This document shows positions 30,089-37,884 of a stretch of DNA of 64,000 nt, piece by piece (position 1 is the first letter of the stretch; the number at the start of each line of letters is the position of its first letter). Made by a program: the position numbers and the translations under genes. Origin of the DNA: Bordetella genomosp. 11 (lineage in GTDB: Bacteria; Pseudomonadota; Gammaproteobacteria; Burkholderiales; Burkholderiaceae_B); the NCBI RefSeq assembly GCF_002261215.1, contig NZ_NEVS01000004.1, forward strand, positions 3,224,001 to 3,288,000. The letters are read 5' to 3'. The notes under the pieces were generated by a model. It saw only the letters and a program-made list of their open reading frames with translations. It was not told where the DNA came from and searched no databases.

Positions 30089-32284
30089 TCACCGGGCCGA
30101 TGGCCCCGAAGCGCCCGGCGCATCGAGCGCCGCGGCCGGCCTGGGATCGCGTATGTAGTCGACGAGCGCCTCGGTGGCCGGATCCGGCCTCGGCGTCAGC
30201 AACGATACGATCAGGATAGTCAGGAACGCGGCGGGCGCGCCGAATATTCCCGCCGCCACGGGCTGTATCCCCCACCACAGGGCCAGGGGCTGGGTGGGCG
30301 GTATACCGAACACCAATTCGCGCAGCCAGGGATGGCTATGCGCCATGTAGCCGAAGGTCACTGCCAGGCCCACCGCCATGCCCGCCGTCGCTCCCCATTT
30401 GTTGGCGCGCTTCCAGAATATCCCCATGACCAGTGCCGGGAAGAACGACGAAGCCGCCACCGAGAACGCGGCGGACACCATGATCAGGATGTCCGCCGGC
30501 CGCCGGGCCGCCACCCAGGCCGCCGCGAAAGCCACCACCAGCAGTAGCGTCTTGGACACCATGACGCGCCGCGCCGCCGGCATCCGCGGCGACACCACGC
30601 GATAGAGCATGTCGTGCGACAAGGCATTGGACAGCGTCAGCAGCAGGCCGTCGGCCGTGGACAGGGCCGCCGCCAGTCCGCCCGCCGCCACCAGGCCGGA
30701 CACGACATAGGGCAGGCCGCCGATCTCCGGTAGGGCCAGCACCACCACGTCCGCTCCCATATGGATTTCGCCCAGCTGCACGATCCCGTCGCCGTTCACG
30801 TCGACGACATCGACCAGCGAAGGACTGATCGCGCTCCATGCCGCGACCCAGTCCGGCAGCGCGCTGTAGCGCGCGCCGACCAGATGCGTATAGATCACGT
30901 ATTTGACCAGTATCGCCAGCGTGGGCGCCAACAGGTAAAGCAGCAGGATGAACAACAGGGTCCAGCACACCGAGCGCCGCGCGGCGCCCACCGACGGGGT
31001 GGTGTACGAGCGCATCAGAATATGCGGCAGGCCGGCGGTACCCAGCATCAGGCACAACACCAGCGCCAGGAAATTCGCCCGCTGGGATCCCTGGCCCTGC
31101 GCCTCCCGGCCCGCATCGATGGGGACCGGGGCGGCCGCTGAAGGGGAATCGGCCGGCGCCGCCGTGCCATAGGGGCTGCCGTTGCCGGCAACCGCGGGAT
31201 ATGGCGTGGCCGCCGGCACCGGCGGCTGGGCCCGGGCGCGGAATTCCTGCCGGTCCCGATACCAGCGCGTGCGCGCCTCTTCCACCGTCGACGGATAGGC
31301 GTCGAGCTCGCGCTCCACGGAGCGGATCTCCAGCATGGGGGCATCCGCGGCGTTCAACTGGGCCAGGCGGTCGCGCAGGCGGGCTTTCTCGGCGACCCAG
31401 GATCCCGGCAGGGTACGCAGCAATCCGTCCAGCCGATCCGCCCGCGCCTGCCATTCGCGCCGTACCGCGCGTTCGGCGTCGTCGTCCAGCAGGCGGCTTT
31501 CCTGGCGCGCCACCTGCTCCAGCGCGACGCCGGCGGAGATCTGCGGAACCGCCATGCCGGTGAACTTGATCGACAGCCAGATCACCGGCACCACGTAGGC
31601 GATGATCAGGATGATGAACTGGCCCACCTGGGTCCAGGTTACCGCCCGCATGCCGCCGAGGAAGGAGCACACCAGCATCCCGCCCAGTGCCAGGAAAATA
31701 CCCAGTTCGAAGGAAATCCCCGTCATGCGGGTCGTAATGATCCCGACGCCGTAGATCTGCGCGACCAGATAGGTGAAGGAGCACAGTACGGCGCAGGCCA
31801 CGCCGGCCAGGCGCGGAAGATTGCCGCCATATCGCGCGCCCAGGAAATCCGGCAGGGTGTACTGGCCGAACTTGCGCAGATACGGCGCCAGCAGCAGCGC
31901 GACCAGGACGTAGCCGCCCGTCCAGCCCATCACGTAGGCCAGGCCCGCGTAGCCGCTGGCGTACAGGGTTCCCGCGACGCCGATGAAAGACGCCACCGAC
32001 ATCCAGTCCGCGGCCGTCGCCATGCCGTTGTAGAACGCGGGCACGCGCCGGCCGGCGACATAGTATTCGGCGGGATCCGAGGTGCGGCAGACGATGCCGA
32101 TGCCGGCATACAGGCTGAACGTCACCAGAAGGAAGATATAGCCGATCCAGTTGCGCGGCATGCCCAGGACTTCCAGCAGCGCGAGCACCAGGATGAGCAG
32201 GCCGAAACCCGCCGCGTACAGCACGTACACGCGGCGCAGCCGCAGGTTCAGTTCGCTGGCGGATTTTCCGGAAAACGGCATCAA
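30089..32284 (-). CDS. Sodium:solute symporter (ActP/VC_2705-like), large subunit with coiled-coil insert and EF-hand loop
   Basis: 731 residues, longer than typical ActP (about 550). Membrane helices fill about 18-240 and 404-710; SSF motifs include AADWMSVASFIGVAGTLYAS and GGLAAALSTADGLLLTLSNA. Between helices lies a soluble insert (about 250-400): a charged helix (EQVARQESRLLDDDAERAVR) followed by a Pro/Ala-rich linker. A canonical 12-residue EF-hand loop sits in another connection (Asp495, Asn497, Asp499, Glu506; VDVNGDGIVQLGE). Likely a monocarboxylate (acetate-type) importer. The DUF4212 gene 24 bp upstream is its usual small partner. The C-terminus is an Ala/Pro tail. Confidence 0.9.
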   Translation of the reverse strand: MMPFSGKSASELNLRLRRVYVLYAAGFGLLILVLALLEVLGMPRNWIGYIFLLVTFSLYAGIGIVCRTSDPAEYYVAGRRVPAFYNGMATAADWMSVASFIGVAGTLYASGYAGLAYVMGWTGGYVLVALLLAPYLRKFGQYTLPDFLGARYGGNLPRLAGVACAVLCSFTYLVAQIYGVGIITTRMTGISFELGIFLALGGMLVCSFLGGMRAVTWTQVGQFIILIIAYVVPVIWLSIKFTGMAVPQISAGVALEQVARQESRLLDDDAERAVRREWQARADRLDGLLRTLPGSWVAEKARLRDRLAQLNAADAPMLEIRSVERELDAYPSTVEEARTRWYRDRQEFRARAQPPVPAATPYPAVAGNGSPYGTAAPADSPSAAAPVPIDAGREAQGQGSQRANFLALVLCLMLGTAGLPHILMRSYTTPSVGAARRSVCWTLLFILLLYLLAPTLAILVKYVIYTHLVGARYSALPDWVAAWSAISPSLVDVVDVNGDGIVQLGEIHMGADVVVLALPEIGGLPYVVSGLVAAGGLAAALSTADGLLLTLSNALSHDMLYRVVSPRMPAARRVMVSKTLLLVVAFAAAWVAARRPADILIMVSAAFSVAASSFFPALVMGIFWKRANKWGATAGMAVGLAVTFGYMAHSHPWLRELVFGIPPTQPLALWWGIQPVAAGIFGAPAAFLTILIVSLLTPRPDPATEALVDYIRDPRPAAALDAPGASGPSAR

Positions 32285-32308
32285 TGCCCCCGGCAGCCGC
32301 GCCGCGGC

Positions 32309-32587
32309 TCAGTCTTCCGGGCCATTCATGATCCGTGCATAGGCGACGATGATCAGCAGGTAGGCCAGGGGCGCGCCGTAGGCGGCCATCCAATACGCGA
32401 AAGGCCAGCCCAGGAAAGAAAACAGCAGGTCGCGGGCGAAATAGACGGGAAGGAAGGTCAGCGCGGCCCAAAGCACCAGCAATACAAGGATGAGCCTGAC
32501 GTTGCGTCCCCACAATGGGGCGCGATCGGACGCCGCGGCGATATCGCGGCCGGCGTCGAAGCTTTGCGGAGTAGGCTTATGCGCCAT
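32309..32587 (-). CDS. DUF4212 small membrane protein, symporter partner
   Basis: 92 residues from ATG 32587, chosen because GAAGG lies 8-12 nt upstream; a longer frame to 32653 would run through the leader hairpin. Two membrane segments (LILVLLVLWAALTFLPVYFA, WMAAYGAPLAYLLIIVAYA) and the family signature FLGWPFAYWMAA. DUF4212 proteins are found next to VC_2705-type symporters and are thought to form the small subunit. Cotranscribed with the large subunit. Confidence 0.9.
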   Translation of the reverse strand: MAHKPTPQSFDAGRDIAAASDRAPLWGRNVRLILVLLVLWAALTFLPVYFARDLLFSFLGWPFAYWMAAYGAPLAYLLIIVAYARIMNGPED

Positions 32588-32649
32588 GGCAGGGCCTTCA
32601 CGGATGCCGCCGCCCGCGTGGATAAGCGCGTTTGCCGGCCCAGAATGCG

Positions 32650-32683
32650 ACAACGGCTGGCACTGCCTGGTGCCAGCCGTTGT
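32650..32683. promoter_or_regulatory. 13-bp perfect stem-loop in symporter leader
   Basis: ACAACGGCTGGCA pairs perfectly with TGCCAGCCGTTGT around an 8-nt loop. It is 63 bp from the DUF4212 start, so it would be in the 5' leader of the leftward transcript. Rightward it is followed by GCGTTTGCTCTTCT, a poor T-tract, so it could also be a terminator insulating kdp. Confidence 0.7.
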
Positions 32684-32805
32684 GCGTTTGCTCTTCTAGA
32701 TACAGCTTTTGGTTATGTACCGGTGCCGCCGGTCTTGCCCTCTAGGGGCATTTGTCTCCTCACCTGCATGGAACGGGATTCTGCACCATCTACGGGATTG
32801 AAACA

Positions 32806-32822
32806 CTAGGGGTATGCCCTAG
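32806..32822. promoter_or_regulatory. CTAGGG inverted repeat, candidate regulator site of the symporter operon
   Basis: CTAGGG-GTATG-CCCTAG is a perfect 6-bp inverted repeat. A second copy of the half, CTAGGGGCAT, is 64 bp closer to the gene (32742-32751). Paired boxes upstream of an acetate-type symporter would suit a two-component response regulator of the CrbSR/ErdR sort; that link is inference. Confidence 0.5.
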
Positions 32823-32875
32823 GACGGCGCATAAACCCATCTGAGGCTAGCACCACAATGGTGCGTTGACCCGTT

Positions 32876-32940
32876 TTTATATCTCGTTTACACGCGGCGG
32901 CTGAACCTTTATCCCGTTTTTACGGCGTCCTCCCTAACCT
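32876..32940 (+). promoter_or_regulatory. kdp promoter with KdpE-like box
   Basis: Element 1, TTTATATCTCG-TTTACACGCG (32876-32896), resembles the T-rich KdpE site ahead of E. coli kdpFABC. Element 2 is TTTACGG then TCCC and a -10-like TAACCT (32935-32940). TTTATA to TCCC is 55 bp, the same as at the porin promoter (41522). Confidence 0.65.
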
Positions 32941-33013
32941 GCCGGTGTCCGCTCGCGCCCTGCCCCGCAGGCGCGCGGGCCATACCCATACGGGCCCTTA
33001 TCCCGGAGAAAAC

Positions 33014-33112
33014 ATGGACACCATTTTCCTCGCCTCGTTTGCCGTCATCGCCGCGCTGACACTGGCGCTGGTCGAGTTCTGCGACGCCCTGCAAAAGGGA
33101 GACAAGCCATGA
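33014..33112 (+). CDS. 32-residue membrane microprotein preceding kdpF
   Basis: ATG with GGAGAAAAC directly upstream, so translation is well supported. The product has one membrane helix (TIFLASFAVIAALTLALVEF), then Cys-Asp and a short KGDKP tail. It overlaps the kdpF ATG by 4 bp (ATGA), so kdpF is translated by coupling. I do not know a named family; from memory, short proteins with a similar helix followed by a Cys sit ahead of kdpF elsewhere. It might be an extra small subunit of the KdpFABC complex. Confidence 0.7.
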   Translation: MDTIFLASFAVIAALTLALVEFCDALQKGDKP

Positions 33113-33198
33113 GCTGGCTCTACCTGATCAGCGGCGCGCTGGCGCTGTTCCTATTCGTCTATCTGCTTATCGCCCTGTTCAAGCCGGAGAAATTCTGA
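33109..33198 (+). CDS. kdpF: KdpF, small subunit of the K+-transporting ATPase
   Basis: 29 residues, one membrane helix: MSWLYLISGALALFLF then VYLLIALFKPEKF. The KPEKF end is the KdpF hallmark. KdpF stabilises the KdpABC complex in the inner membrane. It is overlapped at the front by the microprotein (ATGA) and at the back by kdpA (TGATG), giving tight coupling. Confidence 0.95.
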   Translation: MSWLYLISGALALFLFVYLLIALFKPEKF

Positions 33199-34994
33199 TG
33201 AACGCCCGCTATCTGGGCCTGCTGGCTTTTTTCCTGGCAGTGCTGCTTTTACTGGCGCCCTGGGTGGGGCGCTATATCCATGACGTCATGGAAAACCGGA
33301 GCTCGCGATGGTCCGCCTGGGGGCGGCCGTTCGAGCGGCTTATCTACAAGGCCGCTGGCATCGATCCCGCTGCCGAAATGGGATGGAAACGCTATGCCGT
33401 CGCGGTGCTGGTATTCAGCGTGGTGGGCTTTATCGCCGCCTATGCGCTGCAGCGTGCGCAAGGCTGGCTGCCCCTGAACCCCGCCAATATGGGCGCCGTG
33501 TCGCCGGATTCCTCGCTTAACACCGCCATCAGTTTCGTAACCAACACGAACTGGCAGGGCTATGCCGGCGAGGGCACGATGAGCTACCTGACGCAGATGC
33601 TGGCGCTGACGGTGCAGAACTTTCTGTCCGCGGCCACCGGTATTGCCGTGGTGCTCGCGTTGATACGCGGTTTCGCGCGCAATAGCGCGCATACCGTGGG
33701 CAACTTCTGGGTCGATATGGTGCGCGGCACGCTTTACGTGCTGCTGCCGATGTCGTTCATCCTGGCCATCGTATTGGTCGGCCAGGGCGTCATCCAGACG
33801 TTCAGCCCCTACCAGGAAGCCCGGCTGCTGGAGCCCGTGGCCTACTCGGCGCCCGTTGTGGACGCCGGCGGCCAGCCGGTGCTCGACGCGAAAGGCCAGC
33901 CGGAAACGCAAGCGGCCACCGCCAGCACCCAGACCATCGCCATGGGTCCCGTGGCCTCGCAGGAAGCCATCAAGATGCTGGGCACCAATGGCGGCGGCTT
34001 CTTCAATGCGAACTCCGCGCATCCCTACGAGAATCCCACGCCGCTATCGAATTTCCTGCAAATGCTGGCGATGCTGCTCATTCCGGCCGCACTGTGCTTT
34101 ACCTTCGGCAGGATGGTCGGCGACCGGCGGCAAGGCATCGCGGTCCTGGCGTCCATGGTGGTGCTGTTCATCGCCTTTGCGCTGACCACCGGCCATTACG
34201 AGTTCCAGCCCAACCCCATGCTGGCGCAGGCGGGCGTGGACAGCAGCACGACCGCGTCGTCGCCGGGCGGCAATATGGAAGGCAAGGAAGCGCGCTTCGG
34301 CATCGGTCCCACCGCCCTGTTCGCCACGGCCACCACGTCGGCATCGTGCGGCGCGGTGAACGGCATGCACGACTCCTTCACGGCGATGGGCGGGTTCTCG
34401 CCCATGCTGCTGATGCAGTTGAGCGAAGTGGTCTTCGGCGGCGTCGGCGCGGGTCTGTACAGCATGCTGGCCTTTGCCATCCTGGGGGTCTTCATCGCCG
34501 GCCTGATGATAGGCCGGACCCCGGAATACCTGGGCAAGAAGATCGAGGCCTATGAGATGAAGATGACTTCCATCGTCATCCTGGCCGCGCCGCTGCTGGT
34601 GCTGGCAGGCACCGCGCTCGCTGTCTCGATGGCGGCCGGCAAGGCGGGCGTGTTCAACCCCGGCACGCATGGCTTTTCGGAAATCCTGTACGCGTTCACA
34701 TCGGCGGCGAACAACAACGGCAGCGCCTTCGCCGGCCTGTCCGCCAACACGCCGTACTACAACGGCATGCTCGGCATCGCGATGTGGTTCGGCCGCTTCG
34801 CGGTGATCGTTCCCATCCTGGCGATGGCCGGTTCGCTGGCGAAAAAGCATCGCATACCGGTGGGCCCCGGCACCATGCCGACCACCGGCGGGCTGTTCGT
34901 CATCCTTCTTATCGGTTCCGTCCTGCTGGTCGGCGCGCTGACCTATGTCCCCGCGCTGGCTCTGGGCCCCGTGGCGGAACATCTGCAACCCTGA
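33198..34994 (+). CDS. kdpA: KdpA, K+-binding and channel-like subunit
   Basis: 598 residues, ten or so membrane helices. The four selectivity-filter-like loops are present: TNTNWQGYAGE, GTNGGGFFNANSAHPYEN, TTSASCGAVNGMHDSFTAMGG and SAANNNGSAFAGLSANTPYYNG. An Ala/Gln/Thr-rich insertion around 225-250 (GQPETQAATASTQ) lies in an outer loop. It selects K+ and passes it toward KdpB for ATP-driven uptake at low external K+. Confidence 0.97.
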   Translation: MNARYLGLLAFFLAVLLLLAPWVGRYIHDVMENRSSRWSAWGRPFERLIYKAAGIDPAAEMGWKRYAVAVLVFSVVGFIAAYALQRAQGWLPLNPANMGAVSPDSSLNTAISFVTNTNWQGYAGEGTMSYLTQMLALTVQNFLSAATGIAVVLALIRGFARNSAHTVGNFWVDMVRGTLYVLLPMSFILAIVLVGQGVIQTFSPYQEARLLEPVAYSAPVVDAGGQPVLDAKGQPETQAATASTQTIAMGPVASQEAIKMLGTNGGGFFNANSAHPYENPTPLSNFLQMLAMLLIPAALCFTFGRMVGDRRQGIAVLASMVVLFIAFALTTGHYEFQPNPMLAQAGVDSSTTASSPGGNMEGKEARFGIGPTALFATATTSASCGAVNGMHDSFTAMGGFSPMLLMQLSEVVFGGVGAGLYSMLAFAILGVFIAGLMIGRTPEYLGKKIEAYEMKMTSIVILAAPLLVLAGTALAVSMAAGKAGVFNPGTHGFSEILYAFTSAANNNGSAFAGLSANTPYYNGMLGIAMWFGRFAVIVPILAMAGSLAKKHRIPVGPGTMPTTGGLFVILLIGSVLLVGALTYVPALALGPVAEHLQP

Positions 34995-35012
34995 TCAGGC
35001 TGGAAACTCAAC

Positions 35013-37178
35013 ATGGCCAAGCATTCCAATGGCGACGCCCTGGCGGCCGTCGCGCCGCATTCCCCGTCGCACGAAGCGGCGGTTGCGCCGCAGCGCAATT
35101 TCCAGTTCTTCTCCCCTGCCCTGGTAGGGCCGGCGCTGATGGACAGCCTGCGCAAGCTCGCGCCGTCCGCCCAATTGAAGAACCCCGTCATGTTCGTCGT
35201 CTACATCGGCAGCATCCTGACCACTTTCCTGTGGATCATGGCGCTGCGCGGACAGGCCGAAGCGCCCGCGGGATTTATCTTTGGCGTGGCGGTGTGGCTG
35301 TGGTTCACCGTCCTGTTCGCCAACTTCGCCGAGGCGCTGGCCGAAGGCCGGGGCAAGCAGCAGGCCGCCGCGCTGCGCGGCCTGCGCACGACGATCACGG
35401 CGCGCGTCCTGCGCGATTTCCGCGACGCGGATGCGGCCGGCGCCATGCCCGGCGCCTATCGCGACCGCGGCGTATCGCGCAACTCCGGCGATCTGCGCAA
35501 GGGCGATGTGGTGCTGGTGGAAGCCGGGGAAATCATTCCCGGCGACGGTCTCATCATCGCCGGCGTGGCCTCGGTCGACGAAAGCGCCATCACCGGGGAG
35601 TCGGCGCCGGTGATCCGCGAATCCGGGGGTGACTTCTCGTCGGTCACGGGCGGGACGCGCGTGCTGTCGGACTGGCTGTTCGTACGCATCGCGGCCAACC
35701 CGGGCGAAAGCTTCCTCGACCGCATGATCTCCATGGTGGAAGGCGCCAAGCGCCAGAAGACGCCCAACGAGCTGGCGCTGACCATCCTTCTGGTCGGCCT
35801 GACGGTGGTGTTCCTGCTGGTCACCGTGACCCTGCTGCCGTTCTCGCTGTTCTCGGTCGAGGTTGCCAAGGCAGGCCAGGTGGTGACCGTAACGGCGCTG
35901 GTGGCCCTGCTGGTCTGCCTGATTCCGACCACCATCGGCGGGCTGCTGTCGGCCATCGGCGTGGCCGGCATGAGCCGCATGATGCAGGCCAATGTGCTGG
36001 CCATGTCGGGCCGCGCGGTGGAAGCGGCCGGCGATGTCGATGTACTGCTGCTGGACAAGACCGGCACCATCACCTTCGGCAATCGCCAGGCCGCCGCGCT
36101 GCTGCCCGCCCCCGGCGTCGCGCCGCGGGAACTGGCCGATGCCGCGCGCCTGGCATCGCTGGCGGACGAAACGCCGGAAGGACGCAGCATCGTGCTGCTG
36201 GCGGACAGGGCCCTGCATGCGCCGGCGCGCCCCGCGGCCGGCCTGGAGTTCGTGCCCTTCAGCGCGCATACCCGCATGAGCGGCGTCAACGAGGGCGCGC
36301 GGCAGATCCGCAAAGGCGCGGTCGACGCCATCCGTCAGTGGCTGGCCGAGCGGGGCGTGGCCATGGACCCCGCCGTGATCCGCGCCGCCGACGATGTCGC
36401 GCGGCGCGGCAGCACGCCGCTGGCCGTCGCCGACGGCGACCGCGTCATGGGCGTGGTCGAACTGAAGGACATCGTCAAGCCGGCCATCAAGGAACGCTTC
36501 GCCGAACTGCGCCGCATGGGCATCAAGACCGTCATGATCACCGGCGACAACAAGCTGACGGCGGCCTCCATCGCGGCGGAAGCCGGCGTCGACGACTACC
36601 TGGCCGAAGCCACCCCCGAAGCGAAACTGAAACTGATCCGCGCCTACCAGGGCGAGGGCCGGCTGGTCGCGATGACGGGCGACGGCACCAACGACGCGCC
36701 CGCGCTGGCCCAGGCCGACGTCGCCGTGGCCATGAATTCCGGGACGCAAGCGGCCAAGGAGGCGGGCAACATGGTGGACCTGGACTCCAATCCCACCAAG
36801 CTGATCGAAATCGTGGAAATCGGCAAACAGATGCTGATGACGCGGGGCGCCCTGACCACATTCAGCGTGGCCAACGATGTGGCCAAGTACTTCGCCATCA
36901 TCCCCGCGGCCTTCGCCACGGTCTATCCGCAGCTTGGCGTGCTGAATGTCATGCACCTGGCCACGCCGGCGTCCGCGATCCTGTCCGCGGTCATCTTCAA
37001 CGCGCTGATCATCGTGGTGCTGATCCCGCTGGCCCTGAAGGGCGTCAGGTACCGCGCCCTGGGCGCCGCCGTCCTCCTGCGGCGCAACCTGTTCATCTAC
37101 GGCCTGGGCGGCCTGCTGGTGCCCTTCGTCGGCATCAAGCTGGTCGACATGGTGCTGGCCGCGCTGGGCTGGGTTTGA
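35013..37178 (+). CDS. kdpB: KdpB, P-type ATPase subunit
   Basis: 721 residues. Phosphorylation motif [10 protein letters not shown], dephosphorylation loop TGES ([15 protein letters not shown]), nucleotide-binding and hinge motif [21 protein letters not shown], and membrane-embedded Asp/Lys region near the C-terminus. The N-terminus has an extra stretch of about 25 residues ([20 protein letters not shown]). It hydrolyses ATP to pump K+ with KdpA. The gene starts 19 bp after kdpA. Confidence 0.97.
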   Translation: MAKHSNGDALAAVAPHSPSHEAAVAPQRNFQFFSPALVGPALMDSLRKLAPSAQLKNPVMFVVYIGSILTTFLWIMALRGQAEAPAGFIFGVAVWLWFTVLFANFAEALAEGRGKQQAAALRGLRTTITARVLRDFRDADAAGAMPGAYRDRGVSRNSGDLRKGDVVLVEAGEIIPGDGLIIAGVASVDESAITGESAPVIRESGGDFSSVTGGTRVLSDWLFVRIAANPGESFLDRMISMVEGAKRQKTPNELALTILLVGLTVVFLLVTVTLLPFSLFSVEVAKAGQVVTVTALVALLVCLIPTTIGGLLSAIGVAGMSRMMQANVLAMSGRAVEAAGDVDVLLLDKTGTITFGNRQAAALLPAPGVAPRELADAARLASLADETPEGRSIVLLADRALHAPARPAAGLEFVPFSAHTRMSGVNEGARQIRKGAVDAIRQWLAERGVAMDPAVIRAADDVARRGSTPLAVADGDRVMGVVELKDIVKPAIKERFAELRRMGIKTVMITGDNKLTAASIAAEAGVDDYLAEATPEAKLKLIRAYQGEGRLVAMTGDGTNDAPALAQADVAVAMNSGTQAAKEAGNMVDLDSNPTKLIEIVEIGKQMLMTRGALTTFSVANDVAKYFAIIPAAFATVYPQLGVLNVMHLATPASAILSAVIFNALIIVVLIPLALKGVRYRALGAAVLLRRNLFIYGLGGLLVPFVGIKLVDMVLAALGWV

Positions 37179-37208
37179 CCCCCCGCGGCATACACAAGGA
37201 AATCGATC

Positions 37209-37817
37209 ATGAATATGCAAGAAAAACCCGTTCCACAAGCCGGCCTGCTGCGGCCCGCGCTGGTGGTCTTCGCCATCCTCGCCATCGTCACGGGACTGGC
37301 CTATCCCTACGCCACCACCGGCGTGTCGCAGTTGCTGTTCCCGCGCGAAGCCAATGGCTCGCTGATCGAGCAGGACGGGCGCGTGCTGGGCTCGTCCCTC
37401 ATCGGCCAGCAGTTCTCCTCGCCCAAATACTTCTGGGGACGCCTGTCCGCCACCGCCCCCATGCCGTACAACGCATCGGCATCCGGCGGTTCCAACCTCG
37501 GTCCGCGCAATCCGGCGCTGGCCGATGCCGCCAAGGCGCGCATCGAGGCCTTGCGCGCGGCCGATCCGGGCAACACCAAACCGATCCCGGTGGACCTGGT
37601 CAGCGCCTCGGGCAGCGGGCTGGATCCGGACATCGGTATCGCCGCGGCGGACTACCAGATCGAGCGCGTCGCCAGGGCGCGGAACCTGAGCACGCTGGAG
37701 GTCGCCAGGCGGGTCGAGGCGCATACGCGGCGACCCTTCTTCGGACTGCTGGGCGAACCGGTGGTCAATGTCCTGGCGCTGAACCTGGACCTGGACGGGA
37801 TCAAGGCCAGCCGCTAG
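37209..37817 (+). CDS. kdpC: KdpC, stabilising subunit of the K+-ATPase
   Basis: 202 residues: one N-terminal membrane helix ([25 protein letters not shown]), then a periplasmic domain with [54 protein letters not shown] and the conserved final segment [17 protein letters not shown]. It is the usual length for KdpC. ATG is preceded by AAGGAAA about 8 nt away. Confidence 0.97.
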   Translation: MNMQEKPVPQAGLLRPALVVFAILAIVTGLAYPYATTGVSQLLFPREANGSLIEQDGRVLGSSLIGQQFSSPKYFWGRLSATAPMPYNASASGGSNLGPRNPALADAAKARIEALRAADPGNTKPIPVDLVSASGSGLDPDIGIAAADYQIERVARARNLSTLEVARRVEAHTRRPFFGLLGEPVVNVLALNLDLDGIKASR

Positions 37818-37884
37818 GCGGCAGCCCATACGGGACGGGGATCGCCACCGGCGTATAGTGGCGCTGTCCCACCACGACGACATC

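Larger units (their letters stand above)
32588..33013. other. Structured divergent intergenic region between symporter pair and kdp
   Basis: About 425 bp without a gene. From left to right it holds a perfect 13-bp stem hairpin (32650-32683), two CTAGGGG boxes (32742-32748 and 32806-32822), a small hairpin CACCA-CAA-TGGTG (about 32851-32861), and the kdp promoter with a KdpE-like box (32876-32940). No open frame with a plausible start was found. Confidence 0.7.

Noticed and set aside
37858..37884. GTG start nine codons before the chosen kdpD start
   Set aside because: It overlaps a TATAGT promoter-like hexamer, and the ATG at 37885 gives the N-terminus conserved with E. coli KdpD.
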